Shown one piece after another: positions 56,236 through 64,000 of a DNA stretch of 64,000 nucleotides; position 1 is the stretch's first letter, and every line of letters begins with the position of its first letter. The position numbers and the translations under genes are program-made. The stretch is from Bin75 sp965223955 (lineage in GTDB: Bacteria; Nitrospirota; Nitrospiria; Nitrospirales; UBA8639), in assembly GCA_965223955.1 (NCBI GenBank), contig OZ245029.1, positions 1,922,001 through 1,986,000 of the forward strand. The letters are read 5' to 3'. The notes beneath the pieces were generated by a model. That model made no database searches and had not been told where the DNA came from. It saw only the letters and a list, made by a program, of their open reading frames with translations.

Positions 56236-59055
56236 TCACTGCACTGAGTCTATCTCTTTTCGTCGCCCCCGTCGTCGTTTTGTTTTCGTGTGCATCACGG
56301 CTTTTAGAGGGGCACTCATTTTCTCATAGAGCATGAACAGGTGCTCTACTCTTTCGCGTTCGGACGCAAACCCGCCACGGCGATAGAGCCGGTCCACTGC
56401 ACGGTCGAGGGCTTGGTGGGCCTTGCGAAGATCGGGAGGCATGAGGTCGGGATCGTAGAGGTCGGCCAGCGTGGCGTCCGGATGTGCGGCGCGGGCATCG
56501 AGTACGGCCTGTGCCAGCGGCTCCAGTTTTGACAGGTCTGGTTTCTCAGGTGGCATCGGGAAAGTATTATAGACAAGGCCAATGGAATAGCGATAATCGC
56601 TCTTCAGACGGCCGCCGACATAACGCAGCCAAGCCATGTGCATGGCAGATGTGAGCAGTGCAAAATCGGCGACGGTCGCGTTCTCTAAGACTCGAACGAG
56701 ATTGCTCGGAATCACCGGTGGCTCAAGCCAACCGATAGGCACATACTCACGCCGTTCCGAACTGACTTCTGGAATGACCAGAAACGGCTCGGTGGGAATC
56801 GATCTCCCTTCCAGTTGGGTCGGTCTGTCGGCGAGCTTGACTGTTGCGGATTTCTTGCTCGCTAAACGCATTTCCCGCACCAGCCGAATGCGATCAATGA
56901 CCATCGGCATTAATCGCAGTTCCGTTGGTCCCGCTTCTTCGAGAAACAGTATCCAGCGAGAGAGCCCGTTGATATGCTCGCGAGCCCCGATGAACGGACG
57001 AAAGAACTTCTCGGCGTTTGGCTCCCCGTCAACAAAGTCACATCGCTCCTGCTCCGAGAAGATGAAGTGACCTCCGTCCGTCGGTTGCACCCCGCGTTGC
57101 ATGATCGCACGGGACGACAAGGGCTGACGAAGGTCCTTAACCATCAAATGAGGATCATCAAGTGCGGCAGCATCGAACAGATAGGGCGATAGTGCGGCAT
57201 GAAACGTTTCTTCCGGCTCGCCGTTGATGTCGGGATAGCTAAACAGGCGCTTCTCCATCCGCATATTTTCCTGCCGGCTGAGCCCGATAATGACAACGTG
57301 TACATGGGCCTTGCCACGCGCGTCCGAGCCCCAAGCAAAGGTGCTGTGCGCGAAATCGATTTCCAACTTGTACTCCTCAAAGAGGCGCGGCCAAAGAAGG
57401 GCCACCTGCTCTCCCTGTGTGATCGAATTCGTAGACACAAACCCGATGCGTACCGCTCCGGCAACATAAGACCCAGCCTTCAGAAACCATGCCCCCACAT
57501 AATCGAGCGGAGAGGCCGTCTTGCCATTTGGATTGGTCAGGCAGCGCATCTGTTCGCGCTGTTCCTTCGACTGATAGCTCTGCCCCACAAACGGCGGATT
57601 GCCGAACACAAAAGAGCAGCCTGCTGGCGGTAGAAAATTTCCCCAATCCACTTCCAAGGCATCGCGGTTCAGGATGTGCGGCGCATCTTCAAGCGGAATG
57701 CGGACGTGGCTCTGCCCAAATTCCAGGCTCAACCGGTTATTCATGATATGATCCATCATCCACAGCGCGGTTTCAGCAATGCGTGCCGGGAACTCGCCGA
57801 TCTCGATGCCGTAGAACTGATTGACGTTGATCCGTGAGAGATCGGCCGTATCGAGCACCCGTTGCGTTTTATCGGCCTCGTCGCGGTGCAATTCCCGGAT
57901 CAGTTCGATTTCCAATTCGCGCAATTCCCGGTAGGCGATGATCAGAAAGTTGCCGCACCCGCAGGCCGGATCGAAGAATTTCATCTCGCCCAGCCGCTTG
58001 TGAAAGGCTTCCAATGCCGTGCGGCGGCGATGATCTTTACGCCTTTTGAGCCGTTGAAACTCCGCTCTCAGATCGTCGAGGAACAGCGGTTCGATCACCT
58101 TCAAGATGTTTTTCTCGGTGGTGTAATGGGCGCCCTGGGCACGGCGCTCCGCGGATTCCATCACGGACTGAAAAAGTGCGCCGAAGATGGCGGGCGAGAT
58201 TGCCGTCCAGTCGAACCGACAGGCGTCGAGCAACACCGCACGCATCTCCGCGTCGAAATCAGGAATCGTCAACCGTACCGCGAACAGATTGCCGTTGATA
58301 TAGGGGAATCGGGCAAGGTCTTCATCAAGCTTGGCTTGTCGCCGGTCTACAGGCGTGTTCAGCACCTGGAACAGTCGTGCGAGCCAGCCGCCGAGGTCGG
58401 AGCCGTCTTCCCTGGTCCGGGTCTCCAGCAGATCCAGGAAGATGTCGCGTGGCTCGAAGATGCCGGTGTCATCGGCGAACAAGCAGAACACCGTCCGCAC
58501 CAAAAACACTTCCAGATCATGGCCGTCGTACCCGGATGCCTTGAGTGCGTCGTGCAGCCGTCCCACCAACTCCGAAGCTTTGACGTTGACCGGGTCCTGA
58601 TCGCGGAAGGTGCGGCGTTGTACGCCGAGGATGAAGCCGAACTTCTCGACGTGGGCCGACAAGTCTGCCAGCGTGAACGTGGTCTCCTCGCGCTCGTCAA
58701 GGTCGTGTAGCTCGAAGTGCTGAAAATCGCTGACCAGGATGTAGCGCGGCCGGTCCTTCTCGGCTAGGACGTCGAAGTACTCCCCTGCCTGCCCGTAGGC
58801 TTTCGCCAGGTCACGGCCGGCACTCTTCTGTTCGACAAGCAGGACGCCCGGCCAGAACAGGTCGATGAACCCGGACTGGTTGTCCAGCTTGCGCACGTGT
58901 TCCTCGTACCGTGCGACAGACCGGCGCCGGACCCCGAAAATCCCGAAGAAGTCGTTGTAGAAGCTCTGCGTCTCGCCTTTTTCGTAGGCCGCGTCTTGCC
59001 ACTCAAGGGCGAATTGAGCGGCACGAGTGCGAATTTCGTTCCAGGACAGGCGCAT
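56236..59055 (-). CDS. MmeI-type (type IIL) restriction-modification enzyme
   Basis: 939 residues in one chain. N-terminal nuclease: D65-x9-E75-x-K77 (GFIDLFWPGVLLVEQKSAG), the MmeI endonuclease pattern. A helical spacer follows (~150-330). The methyltransferase has motif I FDPACGCGNF (361-370) and motif IV FGNPPFVG (NPPF 486-489), so it is an N6-adenine type gamma-class enzyme. The last ~300 residues should hold the target recognition domain. Such enzymes cut at a distance and methylate one strand. The nuclease motif is intact, so restriction is probably active. Confidence 0.88.
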   Translation of the reverse strand: MRLSWNEIRTRAAQFALEWQDAAYEKGETQSFYNDFFGIFGVRRRSVARYEEHVRKLDNQSGFIDLFWPGVLLVEQKSAGRDLAKAYGQAGEYFDVLAEKDRPRYILVSDFQHFELHDLDEREETTFTLADLSAHVEKFGFILGVQRRTFRDQDPVNVKASELVGRLHDALKASGYDGHDLEVFLVRTVFCLFADDTGIFEPRDIFLDLLETRTREDGSDLGGWLARLFQVLNTPVDRRQAKLDEDLARFPYINGNLFAVRLTIPDFDAEMRAVLLDACRFDWTAISPAIFGALFQSVMESAERRAQGAHYTTEKNILKVIEPLFLDDLRAEFQRLKRRKDHRRRTALEAFHKRLGEMKFFDPACGCGNFLIIAYRELRELEIELIRELHRDEADKTQRVLDTADLSRINVNQFYGIEIGEFPARIAETALWMMDHIMNNRLSLEFGQSHVRIPLEDAPHILNRDALEVDWGNFLPPAGCSFVFGNPPFVGQSYQSKEQREQMRCLTNPNGKTASPLDYVGAWFLKAGSYVAGAVRIGFVSTNSITQGEQVALLWPRLFEEYKLEIDFAHSTFAWGSDARGKAHVHVVIIGLSRQENMRMEKRLFSYPDINGEPEETFHAALSPYLFDAAALDDPHLMVKDLRQPLSSRAIMQRGVQPTDGGHFIFSEQERCDFVDGEPNAEKFFRPFIGAREHINGLSRWILFLEEAGPTELRLMPMVIDRIRLVREMRLASKKSATVKLADRPTQLEGRSIPTEPFLVIPEVSSERREYVPIGWLEPPVIPSNLVRVLENATVADFALLTSAMHMAWLRYVGGRLKSDYRYSIGLVYNTFPMPPEKPDLSKLEPLAQAVLDARAAHPDATLADLYDPDLMPPDLRKAHQALDRAVDRLYRRGGFASERERVEHLFMLYEKMSAPLKAVMHTKTKRRRGRRKEIDSVQ

Positions 59056-59058
59056 GGC

Positions 59059-59198
59059 TTACAGGTCTTCCGATTCGAAATAGTCCTCGTCGATCTGTCT
59101 GACCGCGTGGCTCATCTGTGCGCGCAGACTGTTTTTTTCGAGGTGATGCAAGGCAGATCCGACTGGACCTGCCGCTTCAAATCATGAATCGTCACCAT
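59059..59198 (-). pseudogene. frameshifted small gene directly before the MmeI-like gene
   Basis: ATG at 59198 with AAGG upstream begins MVTIHDLKRQVQSDL; the open frame then stops at 59112. In another frame the sequence HHLEKNSLRAQMSHAVRQID then EDYFESEDL runs to a TAA at 59059-59061, three bases before the R-M start. Both parts are acidic/helical and read as one ~45-residue protein broken near 59150 by a small indel. It is either a decayed companion gene or a site of sequencing error or programmed frameshifting. Confidence 0.55.
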
Positions 59199-59520
59199 AG
59201 TCAACCTTCCCGTATCCGTCAATAATGATGACGACATGCACAGCGGGCCACCGTCGCTCACTGGGTTAGCGCGTATCATGTGACGGAAAAGGCCGTCCTG
59301 CAAACCCAACTCCTACGCGTTCCATAGATATCATGATGAGAACAATGCACCTCAGTTATTAGCGGGGACCCAGTTCTTTTGCCCCTCATCCCTCACCCTG
59401 AGAGAGAGAAAAAAGCGCCATGAGATAGCGCAGCTATGAAGATACAATACAAAAACATGGGATTCCTGCTTTCCTGGATGTTCAATAACCAGCGATATTG
59501 ACAAATATTTCGTTGATTGT
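59199..59520. other. gap without genes
   Basis: No ORF with coding character is seen. A fragment GCCCCTCATCCCTCACCCTG with AGAGAGAGAAAAAAG (59383-59417) resembles a decayed CCCTCACCC-type repeat. The rest would hold the promoters of the R-M operon (minus) and the ATPase gene (plus). Confidence 0.4.
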
Positions 59521-59555
59521 CATGATAATCGTCATTTACTAAATTGATTATCATG
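59521..59555 (+). promoter_or_regulatory. inverted repeat covering the start codon of the ATPase gene
   Basis: CATGATAATC (59521-59530) and GATTATCATG (59546-59555) are exact inverted copies; the second contains the ATG at 59553. It could be a protein-binding operator or an mRNA hairpin that hides the start codon. Confidence 0.5.
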
Positions 59556-60737
59556 AAAATGCCTGCTCCAATTATTGCACGTTATCTTGACGCCCGAGAG
59601 CTTTTGCAACAGAAGTCCTGTTTCTTGTTCGGCCCACGGCAAACGGGAAAATCTACCTTGATCCGCCAGCAACTGGCGGACGTCCGCACCTATAACCTGC
59701 TCGACCAAACGCTCTTCATTCGTCTCTCAAGAAATCCGGCGTTGATCAGGGAAGCGCTCACACCGGAAACGCGCCTCGTCGTGATCGACGAAATTCAAAA
59801 GATGCCGGCGCTGTTGAACGAAGTCCAACTCATGATCGACGAGCACGGAATACGCTTCTTTCTGACCGGGTCGAGTGCGCGTACGTTACGCCGCAAAGGT
59901 GTCAATTTACTCGGCGGCCGGGCGCGCTCCCGCGTGCTGCATCCATTTGTCCATGCCGAACTCGGTGATCATTTTTGTTTGGAAAAGGCGCTCGAATTCG
60001 GCTTGCTGCCGTCGATTTATTTTTCCGACGCGCCAGCCGAAGATCTTGCCAGCTACTCGGGAGACTACCTCAAAGAAGAAGTCGCGGCCGAGGCCCTGGT
60101 CCGGAATATCGGCGCATTCAGTCGGTTCCTTGAAGTGGCTGCGCTGTCACACGGCCAGATGATCAATTTCTCGCAGGTTGCCAGCGATGCTCAGGTGCCC
60201 GCCTCTACGGTACGAGAGTATTACGGGATTCTCAAAGACACGTTCATCGCGCATGAAGTACCCGCCTATACCGAAACCCGCAAACGCAAGGCGATCTCGA
60301 CCTCCAAGTACTATCTGTTCGACGTCGGCCTGGCGCGGCACCTGCAGGGGCGTCGCGGTCTGGCCTTGGGCACAGTCGAGTATGGCGAGGCGTTCGAGAG
60401 TTTTGTCTTGCAGGAGATCAAAGCGTTCTGCGATTACCACCTGCTCGGCCCGCCCAGGTACTGGCGTTCCAAGTCCCAGCTTGAAGTAGATTTTGTTGTC
60501 GGTACACTCGCCATTGAAGTGAAAGCCAAGAAGGTCATAGCAAATAGGGACTTGAAGGGATTGATGGCACTCCGCGAAGAAGCCCTGATGTCACACTATG
60601 TGCTTGTGTCCATGGAACCTAAGGCTCGTCAGGTGAATGGCCTCGATATCCTGCCGTGGCGGGAGTTCCTTGATCGGCTGTGGAGCGGCGAGTGGATGAC
60701 CAGCATGGGGCCTTCGACGCTTTCTACTCAGATGTAG
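59553..60737 (+). CDS. AAA ATPase with DUF4143 C-terminal domain
   Basis: 394 residues from the ATG at 59553. Walker A FGPRQTGKST, Walker B LVVIDEIQKM and the sensor FFLTGSSARTLRRKG belong to the AAA_14 group; the DUF4143 domain (KYYLFDVGLARHLQ) ends with a nuclease-like QLEVDFVVGTLAIEVKAKK (D...ExK). These proteins are common in accessory DNA and are of unclear function; a NTP-dependent role with DNA is possible. An inverted repeat covers the start codon. Confidence 0.85.
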   Translation: MKMPAPIIARYLDARELLQQKSCFLFGPRQTGKSTLIRQQLADVRTYNLLDQTLFIRLSRNPALIREALTPETRLVVIDEIQKMPALLNEVQLMIDEHGIRFFLTGSSARTLRRKGVNLLGGRARSRVLHPFVHAELGDHFCLEKALEFGLLPSIYFSDAPAEDLASYSGDYLKEEVAAEALVRNIGAFSRFLEVAALSHGQMINFSQVASDAQVPASTVREYYGILKDTFIAHEVPAYTETRKRKAISTSKYYLFDVGLARHLQGRRGLALGTVEYGEAFESFVLQEIKAFCDYHLLGPPRYWRSKSQLEVDFVVGTLAIEVKAKKVIANRDLKGLMALREEALMSHYVLVSMEPKARQVNGLDILPWREFLDRLWSGEWMTSMGPSTLSTQM

Positions 60738-60838
60738 GGACCGCGCGGCTGCAAAGGCAAAGACATTTGATTCTCGTGAGATCCCCGATCAGGTCGGAGA
60801 CAAGCTGTCGGGAATACTGGAACTCCTTGGAGGTAGCG

Positions 60839-61027
60839 ATGAAACAGAACTTGAATGATCCGGTCATTGACGAGATCCGGGAAGTACGGCACCGCATCTC
60901 TGCGCGCTTTGATCATAATCCCACACAGTTGGTGACCTTTTACATAGAGATGCAGAAGCAGTACCAGGATCGACTGATTAGCCCCGCAAAGAGTACTGAG
61001 CGAAGGGATCAACCAAGCGCCTTGTAA
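60839..61027 (+). CDS. small hypothetical protein
   Basis: 62 residues. GGAGG lies five bases before the ATG. MKQNLNDPVIDEIREVRHRI then SARFDHNPTQLVTFYIEMQK is similar in pattern to short proteins often found beside toxin-antitoxin pairs in environmental bacteria (DPxxxEIRxxR). It lies between the ATPase gene and a Phd/VapC pair. A CCCGA/TCGGG repeat (60779-60815) precedes it. Confidence 0.55.
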   Translation: MKQNLNDPVIDEIREVRHRISARFDHNPTQLVTFYIEMQKQYQDRLISPAKSTERRDQPSAL

Positions 61028-61218
61028 ATATTCTCGGATTCGTTGCCAATCCTCACCTTCGGCCTTTCTCCAACTTATGGTGAGGCCGCGCGTGAGGGAT
61101 TGACGAAATTTCAGAGTTAGTTCGGTTGCCCCAACCACCGACTCATTCCCTGCGCATTTGCTTAACAGGCAGAAAATGACTATAGTGGTCTTTTAATAGT
61201 GTCCAGAAAGGTCATTTC

Positions 61219-61509
61219 ATGAAGACCACAACCGTATCGCAGCTCAAGATGTCGTTAAGTGCCTACTTGCGCCAGGTCAAAACCGGTGAAGAAGTCTTGA
61301 TTACCGAGCATGGCCGGCCCATTGCGCGGTTGTTGCCCATTGCGAATCCCATGTCCCTGTCCGAGCACTTGCAAGACATGGAAAAAAAGGGGCTCCTCAA
61401 GCGCGGCGAGCAGCCCCTGCCTGCGGATTTTTGGAATCTGCCGCGTCCGGCAGACCCCCAGGGGGCCGTGCGCTCAGCGGTCCTACGTGAGCGGGAAGAG
61501 GGCCGGTGA
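61219..61509 (+). CDS. Phd/YefM-type antitoxin
   Basis: 96 residues. MKTTTVSQLKMSLSAYLRQV then GEEVLITEHGRPIARLLPIA is a classic Phd fold. The C-terminal region carries PLPADFWNLPRPADPQGAVR, the usual toxin-binding tail of VapB partners of this group. It overlaps the toxin start by four bases. The weak upstream motif GACTATAGTGGTC may be the operator. Confidence 0.9.
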   Translation: MKTTTVSQLKMSLSAYLRQVKTGEEVLITEHGRPIARLLPIANPMSLSEHLQDMEKKGLLKRGEQPLPADFWNLPRPADPQGAVRSAVLREREEGR

Positions 61510-61937
61510 CATTCTGGGATACGTCGGCCATTGTGCCGCTCTGTGTGCAGGAGCCCAATTCAGGCACAGTACGAGAGATCCTCATCGAGGAGCCGTCCAT
61601 GGTCGTGTGGTGGGGCACACGCACCGAGTGTATCTCTGCACTGATGAGACAGGTCCGGGAGGGCGGTTTGACACCCACGGATGAACGCGCCGCCCGCCAC
61701 GTGTTGCAGACCCTGATGCACACCTGGACGGAGATGCAACCGAGCGAGGCCTTACGCAGCACGGCTGAACGGTTGCTCACCGTGCACCCCATACGGACAG
61801 CGGATGCCTTGCAACTTGCCGCAGCCATCCAGTGGTGTCAGGGACTCACAATGGGACAGGGCTTTGTGACGTTCGATCGACAACTGCGTGACGTGAGCTA
61901 TCGAGAAGGCTTTTCCGTCCTTCCTGAGGCTTTCTGA
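61506..61937 (+). CDS. vapC: VapC-type PIN-domain toxin
   Basis: 143 residues. MTFWDTSAIVPLCVQE gives the first PIN Asp, TRTECISALMR the Glu, IRTADALQLAAAI the next Asp and FVTFDRQLRD the last. Third PIN-type toxin in the window; it forms a pair with the Phd-type antitoxin. Confidence 0.9.
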   Translation: MTFWDTSAIVPLCVQEPNSGTVREILIEEPSMVVWWGTRTECISALMRQVREGGLTPTDERAARHVLQTLMHTWTEMQPSEALRSTAERLLTVHPIRTADALQLAAAIQWCQGLTMGQGFVTFDRQLRDVSYREGFSVLPEAF

Positions 61938-62563
61938 TTGTGTTCAACGTATCAGACAGCATCGTCGAACCGGTTCTGGCTCATGCGAGCCGGCAGGTTC
62001 GACTTCAACCTGCCTGTGTCGCCAGCACGGCAGACAGGTCACTCTCCTCTTTACGACTCCTGGACGAGGAAGGTTTTGAACGACACCGACTAAGTCTTAT
62101 CGTCTGAACCTTCTGAGTGCGTTGCCGACCTGATCATCCGGGAAACGATGGACGTCACGTAGCCACAAGCCTGTTTCCCGTCACGGGCCCCCCCCTTAAA
62201 TTTATAATTGAATATTAAGCAAGAGTGTTTTGTATGGTATTCTATATCTATATATTGTATATTCCTATCGGTGGACACCCTATAAGATGTGCTAAATGTA
62301 ATCATGTAAGTTTGCCTATCACCAACGTGATCCAGCAGGTGTGAACGTGTTGTCCCGTCATTTGCAGAACAGTTGGTCCCCACTTCCCTTCCTGATCCAC
62401 CAGCGCGAGGCCTTCTCCGGTTGTGTGTTTGCCAAGCCCCTCTTCGAACCATCTCGTACGGACGCGGTTCAGCCAACCGCTGTTTGAGAGGAGGACGACA
62501 CCCCAAGGGGAGCGCCTTTTGTATAATGTTACTAGGCCCTACTCAAGAAGCCGTTCACTAAAG
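61938..62563. other. gap of ~620 bases without convincing genes
   Basis: It holds a GCCGGCAGGTTCGACTTCAACCTGCC-like inverted stretch (61991-62016), a run of seven C (62189-62195), an AT-rich patch (62197-62275) and, just before the secreted-protein gene, TTTTGTATAATG (TATAAT at 62523-62528), a good -10 element. No RNA gene is recognisable. Confidence 0.45.
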
Positions 62564-64000
62564 ATGATGATGACATTCACCCGGAAACGAAGCCTGTCCC
62601 TCGGATCCCGCTATCGGTGTCTCCTGACCTTCGCCGTTCTGCTGCCGGCGCTTTTGTCCGGTGTCGCGGCAGCACAGACCACGACGGACATCTTCGACTG
62701 GGGCGGAACCGTGGAGGTGGAAGTGGAGGTGGATGGGATCTGGAAGAGTCAGACTCCGCTGACGCTCAAAGAGGGCGAGACCAAGCGTTATCGTTTGAGA
62801 CTGACGAAGCGACTGCCGGCGGGTGAGGCGGGGTGGTGGGTCAGGATACGCGTCGACGGCGCGGTGCGCGTCAGTGGTTCCTACGACCCGGACGACCCGG
62901 ACAACGGGAACCCCAACAGGGACAAGTGGGGCATCAGTTGGGTGCCGTCGGTCGGCTGGCAGTTCGACCCGGGTGACTGGACAGGCATGAATGAAGAGAG
63001 CGATTGGCGAGGGGTCAGGATAACGGCACACAAGAATCTGGACATGCCGGTGACCATCACCCACGACGTGTTGGATAAACAGTCCGAGTGCCCTCCGTAC
63101 TTACACCCCCCGAACCTGCCGAGTGTGAGCATCAGCTCCGATAACAACGGCGGCAATAACAATAATAATAATGGCAATGATGGAAACAACGGCAACGACG
63201 GGAATAATGGCAATGACGGGAACAACGGCAATGACGGGAACAACGGCAATGATGGGAACGACGGCAATGACGGGAACGACGGCAATGACGGGAACAATGG
63301 CAATGATGGCAATAGCGAGAACGGTGGCAACAATCTTGTCGACGGTAACACCGGTAACGGTGGGACTCCTGGCACCCCTGACGGTCCCAACAGCGGTGGA
63401 CAGGGGAACGGACAACCCCGCCAGTTGTCGCCGGATGCGACACTGCGCGACCTTGTCCTGAGCCACGGCACGACCGTGGTGCCGCTGAAGCCGGGTTTCA
63501 TGCCGGAAACGGAGATGTATGCGGCGACGGTTGGCGTCACCGTGACTCAGGTCACAGTCGTACCGACGCCGACCCATCCTCAGGCGCAGGTAACCTACCT
63601 GGACCAAAACAACCGCGTGCTCACGGACGCAAGCGACAGGGACAACGGGTTCCAGGTCGACGTGGCTGCGGGAGATACCGTGATCAAGGTCAAAGTGACG
63701 GCGGAAGACGGCAGCACGATGAAAACGTACACGGTGACGGTGACGCGGCCTCCGTCATCGGACGCGACCTTGCGCGACCTCGTCCTGAGTCACGGCACAA
63801 ACGTGGTGCCGTTGACACCGGGGTTTACGCCGGAGACGAAAGCGTACACGGCAAACGTTCCCAGCGACGCGACCCAGGTCACGGTCACGCCGACGCCGAA
63901 TCATGCTGGCGCGCAAATCATGTACCTGGATGGTGACGACCGGATGCTGACGGACGCGAACGACGGAGAGGACGGGTTCCAGGTCGACGTGGCCCCTGGG
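62564..64000 (+). CDS. secreted protein with Asn-Gly-Asp repeat linker and cadherin-like domains (runs off the window)
   Basis: The frame is open from ATG 62564 (two more in-frame ATGs at 62567 and 62570) to the edge: 479 codons, no stop. A signal peptide (CLLTFAVLLPALLSGVAAA then Q) is followed by ~150 residues that look like a beta-rich domain (DIFDWGGTVEVEVEVDGIWK). Residues ~190-255 are a tandem GNDGNN-type repeat, coded by 18-base units GGCAATGACGGGAACAAC. Then come two cadherin-like beta-sandwich repeats, each beginning DATLRDLVLSHG and including GFQVDVA; the second is cut by the window edge. It is probably a surface-exposed adhesin or envelope protein. Confidence 0.8.
   Translation, partial: MMMTFTRKRSLSLGSRYRCLLTFAVLLPALLSGVAAAQTTTDIFDWGGTVEVEVEVDGIWKSQTPLTLKEGETKRYRLRLTKRLPAGEAGWWVRIRVDGAVRVSGSYDPDDPDNGNPNRDKWGISWVPSVGWQFDPGDWTGMNEESDWRGVRITAHKNLDMPVTITHDVLDKQSECPPYLHPPNLPSVSISSDNNGGNNNNNNGNDGNNGNDGNNGNDGNNGNDGNNGNDGNDGNDGNDGNDGNNGNDGNSENGGNNLVDGNTGNGGTPGTPDGPNSGGQGNGQPRQLSPDATLRDLVLSHGTTVVPLKPGFMPETEMYAATVGVTVTQVTVVPTPTHPQAQVTYLDQNNRVLTDASDRDNGFQVDVAAGDTVIKVKVTAEDGSTMKTYTVTVTRPPSSDATLRDLVLSHGTNVVPLTPGFTPETKAYTANVPSDATQVTVTPTPNHAGAQIMYLDGDDRMLTDANDGEDGFQVDVAPG

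Noticed and set aside
57862..58710. 282-codon plus-strand ORF inside the MmeI-type gene
   Set aside because: Antisense of conserved nuclease/methyltransferase motifs; shadow frame.
62189..62195. Run of seven C as phase-variation tract
   Set aside because: It is not inside or near the promoter of a gene, so switching has no obvious target.
63147..63330. Possible CRISPR array because of 18-base tandem units
   Set aside because: Units are directly adjacent without unique spacers and stay in frame as protein repeats.
62881..63607. Minus-strand ORFs with Leu/Pro/Phe- or Val/Ile/Ala-rich repeats
   Set aside because: These are reverse readings of the GNDGNN repeat tract; the plus strand has signal peptide and domain structure.

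Overview
The window is a chromosomal segment of a Gram-negative bacterium (Kdo/lipid A precursor genes kdsA and kdsB, lipoproteins, an outer-envelope-type secreted protein). Gene content is mostly housekeeping. The style (a nitrate/nitrite NNP transporter, an EF-G paralogue, an RpoH-like sigma factor beside groESL, very many dispersed short repeats, many toxin-antitoxin pairs) would fit a member of Nitrospirota such as a Nitrospira relative. That assignment is a guess from gene content, not something the sequence proves.

Layout. 0-8.4 kb: a small membrane protein, an EF-G-like GTPase, a short transposon-like element, a TetR/DUF4188 pair, then a scar (truncated membrane gene, frameshifted MobF relaxase relic, C-terminal remnant of an OLD-like/TOPRIM nuclease, 3' half of a tRNA-Met), then an HtrA protease and a DUF1640 protein. 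9.2-10.4 kb: an Mrr-like restriction nuclease with two tiny divergent ORFs. 10.5-17.8 kb: lepA-lepB and kdsB-pyrG-kdsA-pgsA-plsY on the minus strand. 18-22 kb: bioA, hicAB, a zinc-ribbon peptide and a DUF6602 nuclease-like protein. 22.4-34.9 kb: a pyrimidine cluster pyrR-pyrB-pyrC-(membrane protein)-carA-sppA-M48 peptidase-carB-greA-SAM hydrolase, interrupted by repeats and headed by what looks like a complete PyrR attenuator (promoter, PyrR-binding loop, terminator). 34.9-35.9 kb: a cassette of three small genes bounded by 18-bp inverted repeats. 36-39.4 kb: an unknown 590-aa protein, proA, tRNA-Phe. 39.6-41 kb: a small DNA-binding-like protein and VapBC. 41-44.8 kb: an overlapping operon of a HATPase/DUF4325 regulator, an orphan antitoxin-like protein, purB, purS and purQ. 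45-49 kb: ribBA-ribH-nusB and an NNP transporter. 49.3-52.6 kb: rpoH-like sigma factor, groES, groEL. 52.7-62 kb: an accessory island with DUF4238, an orphan HigA, two Phd/VapC pairs, an MmeI-type restriction-modification enzyme with a frameshifted small companion, and an AAA/DUF4143 ATPase. 62.5 kb to the edge: a secreted protein with an Asn-Gly-Asp repeat linker and cadherin-like domains, running off the window.

The most striking non-genic signal is the repeat load. There are (i) a composite MITE-like family with ~24-bp terminal inverted repeats around inverted cores of CCCCTCC type, (ii) GTCATTCC...GGATGAC hairpin repeats, (iii) CCCGA/TCGGG hairpin repeats, (iv) one 319-bp element with 24-bp inverted ends and a 6-bp target duplication, and (v) the inverted-repeat-bounded TM2 cassette. 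Many sit between genes of the pyrimidine and riboflavin clusters. The best candidates for something undescribed are the TM2 cassette, the 319-bp element, the composite MITE family, the regulator fused into the purine operon and the repeat-linked surface protein.
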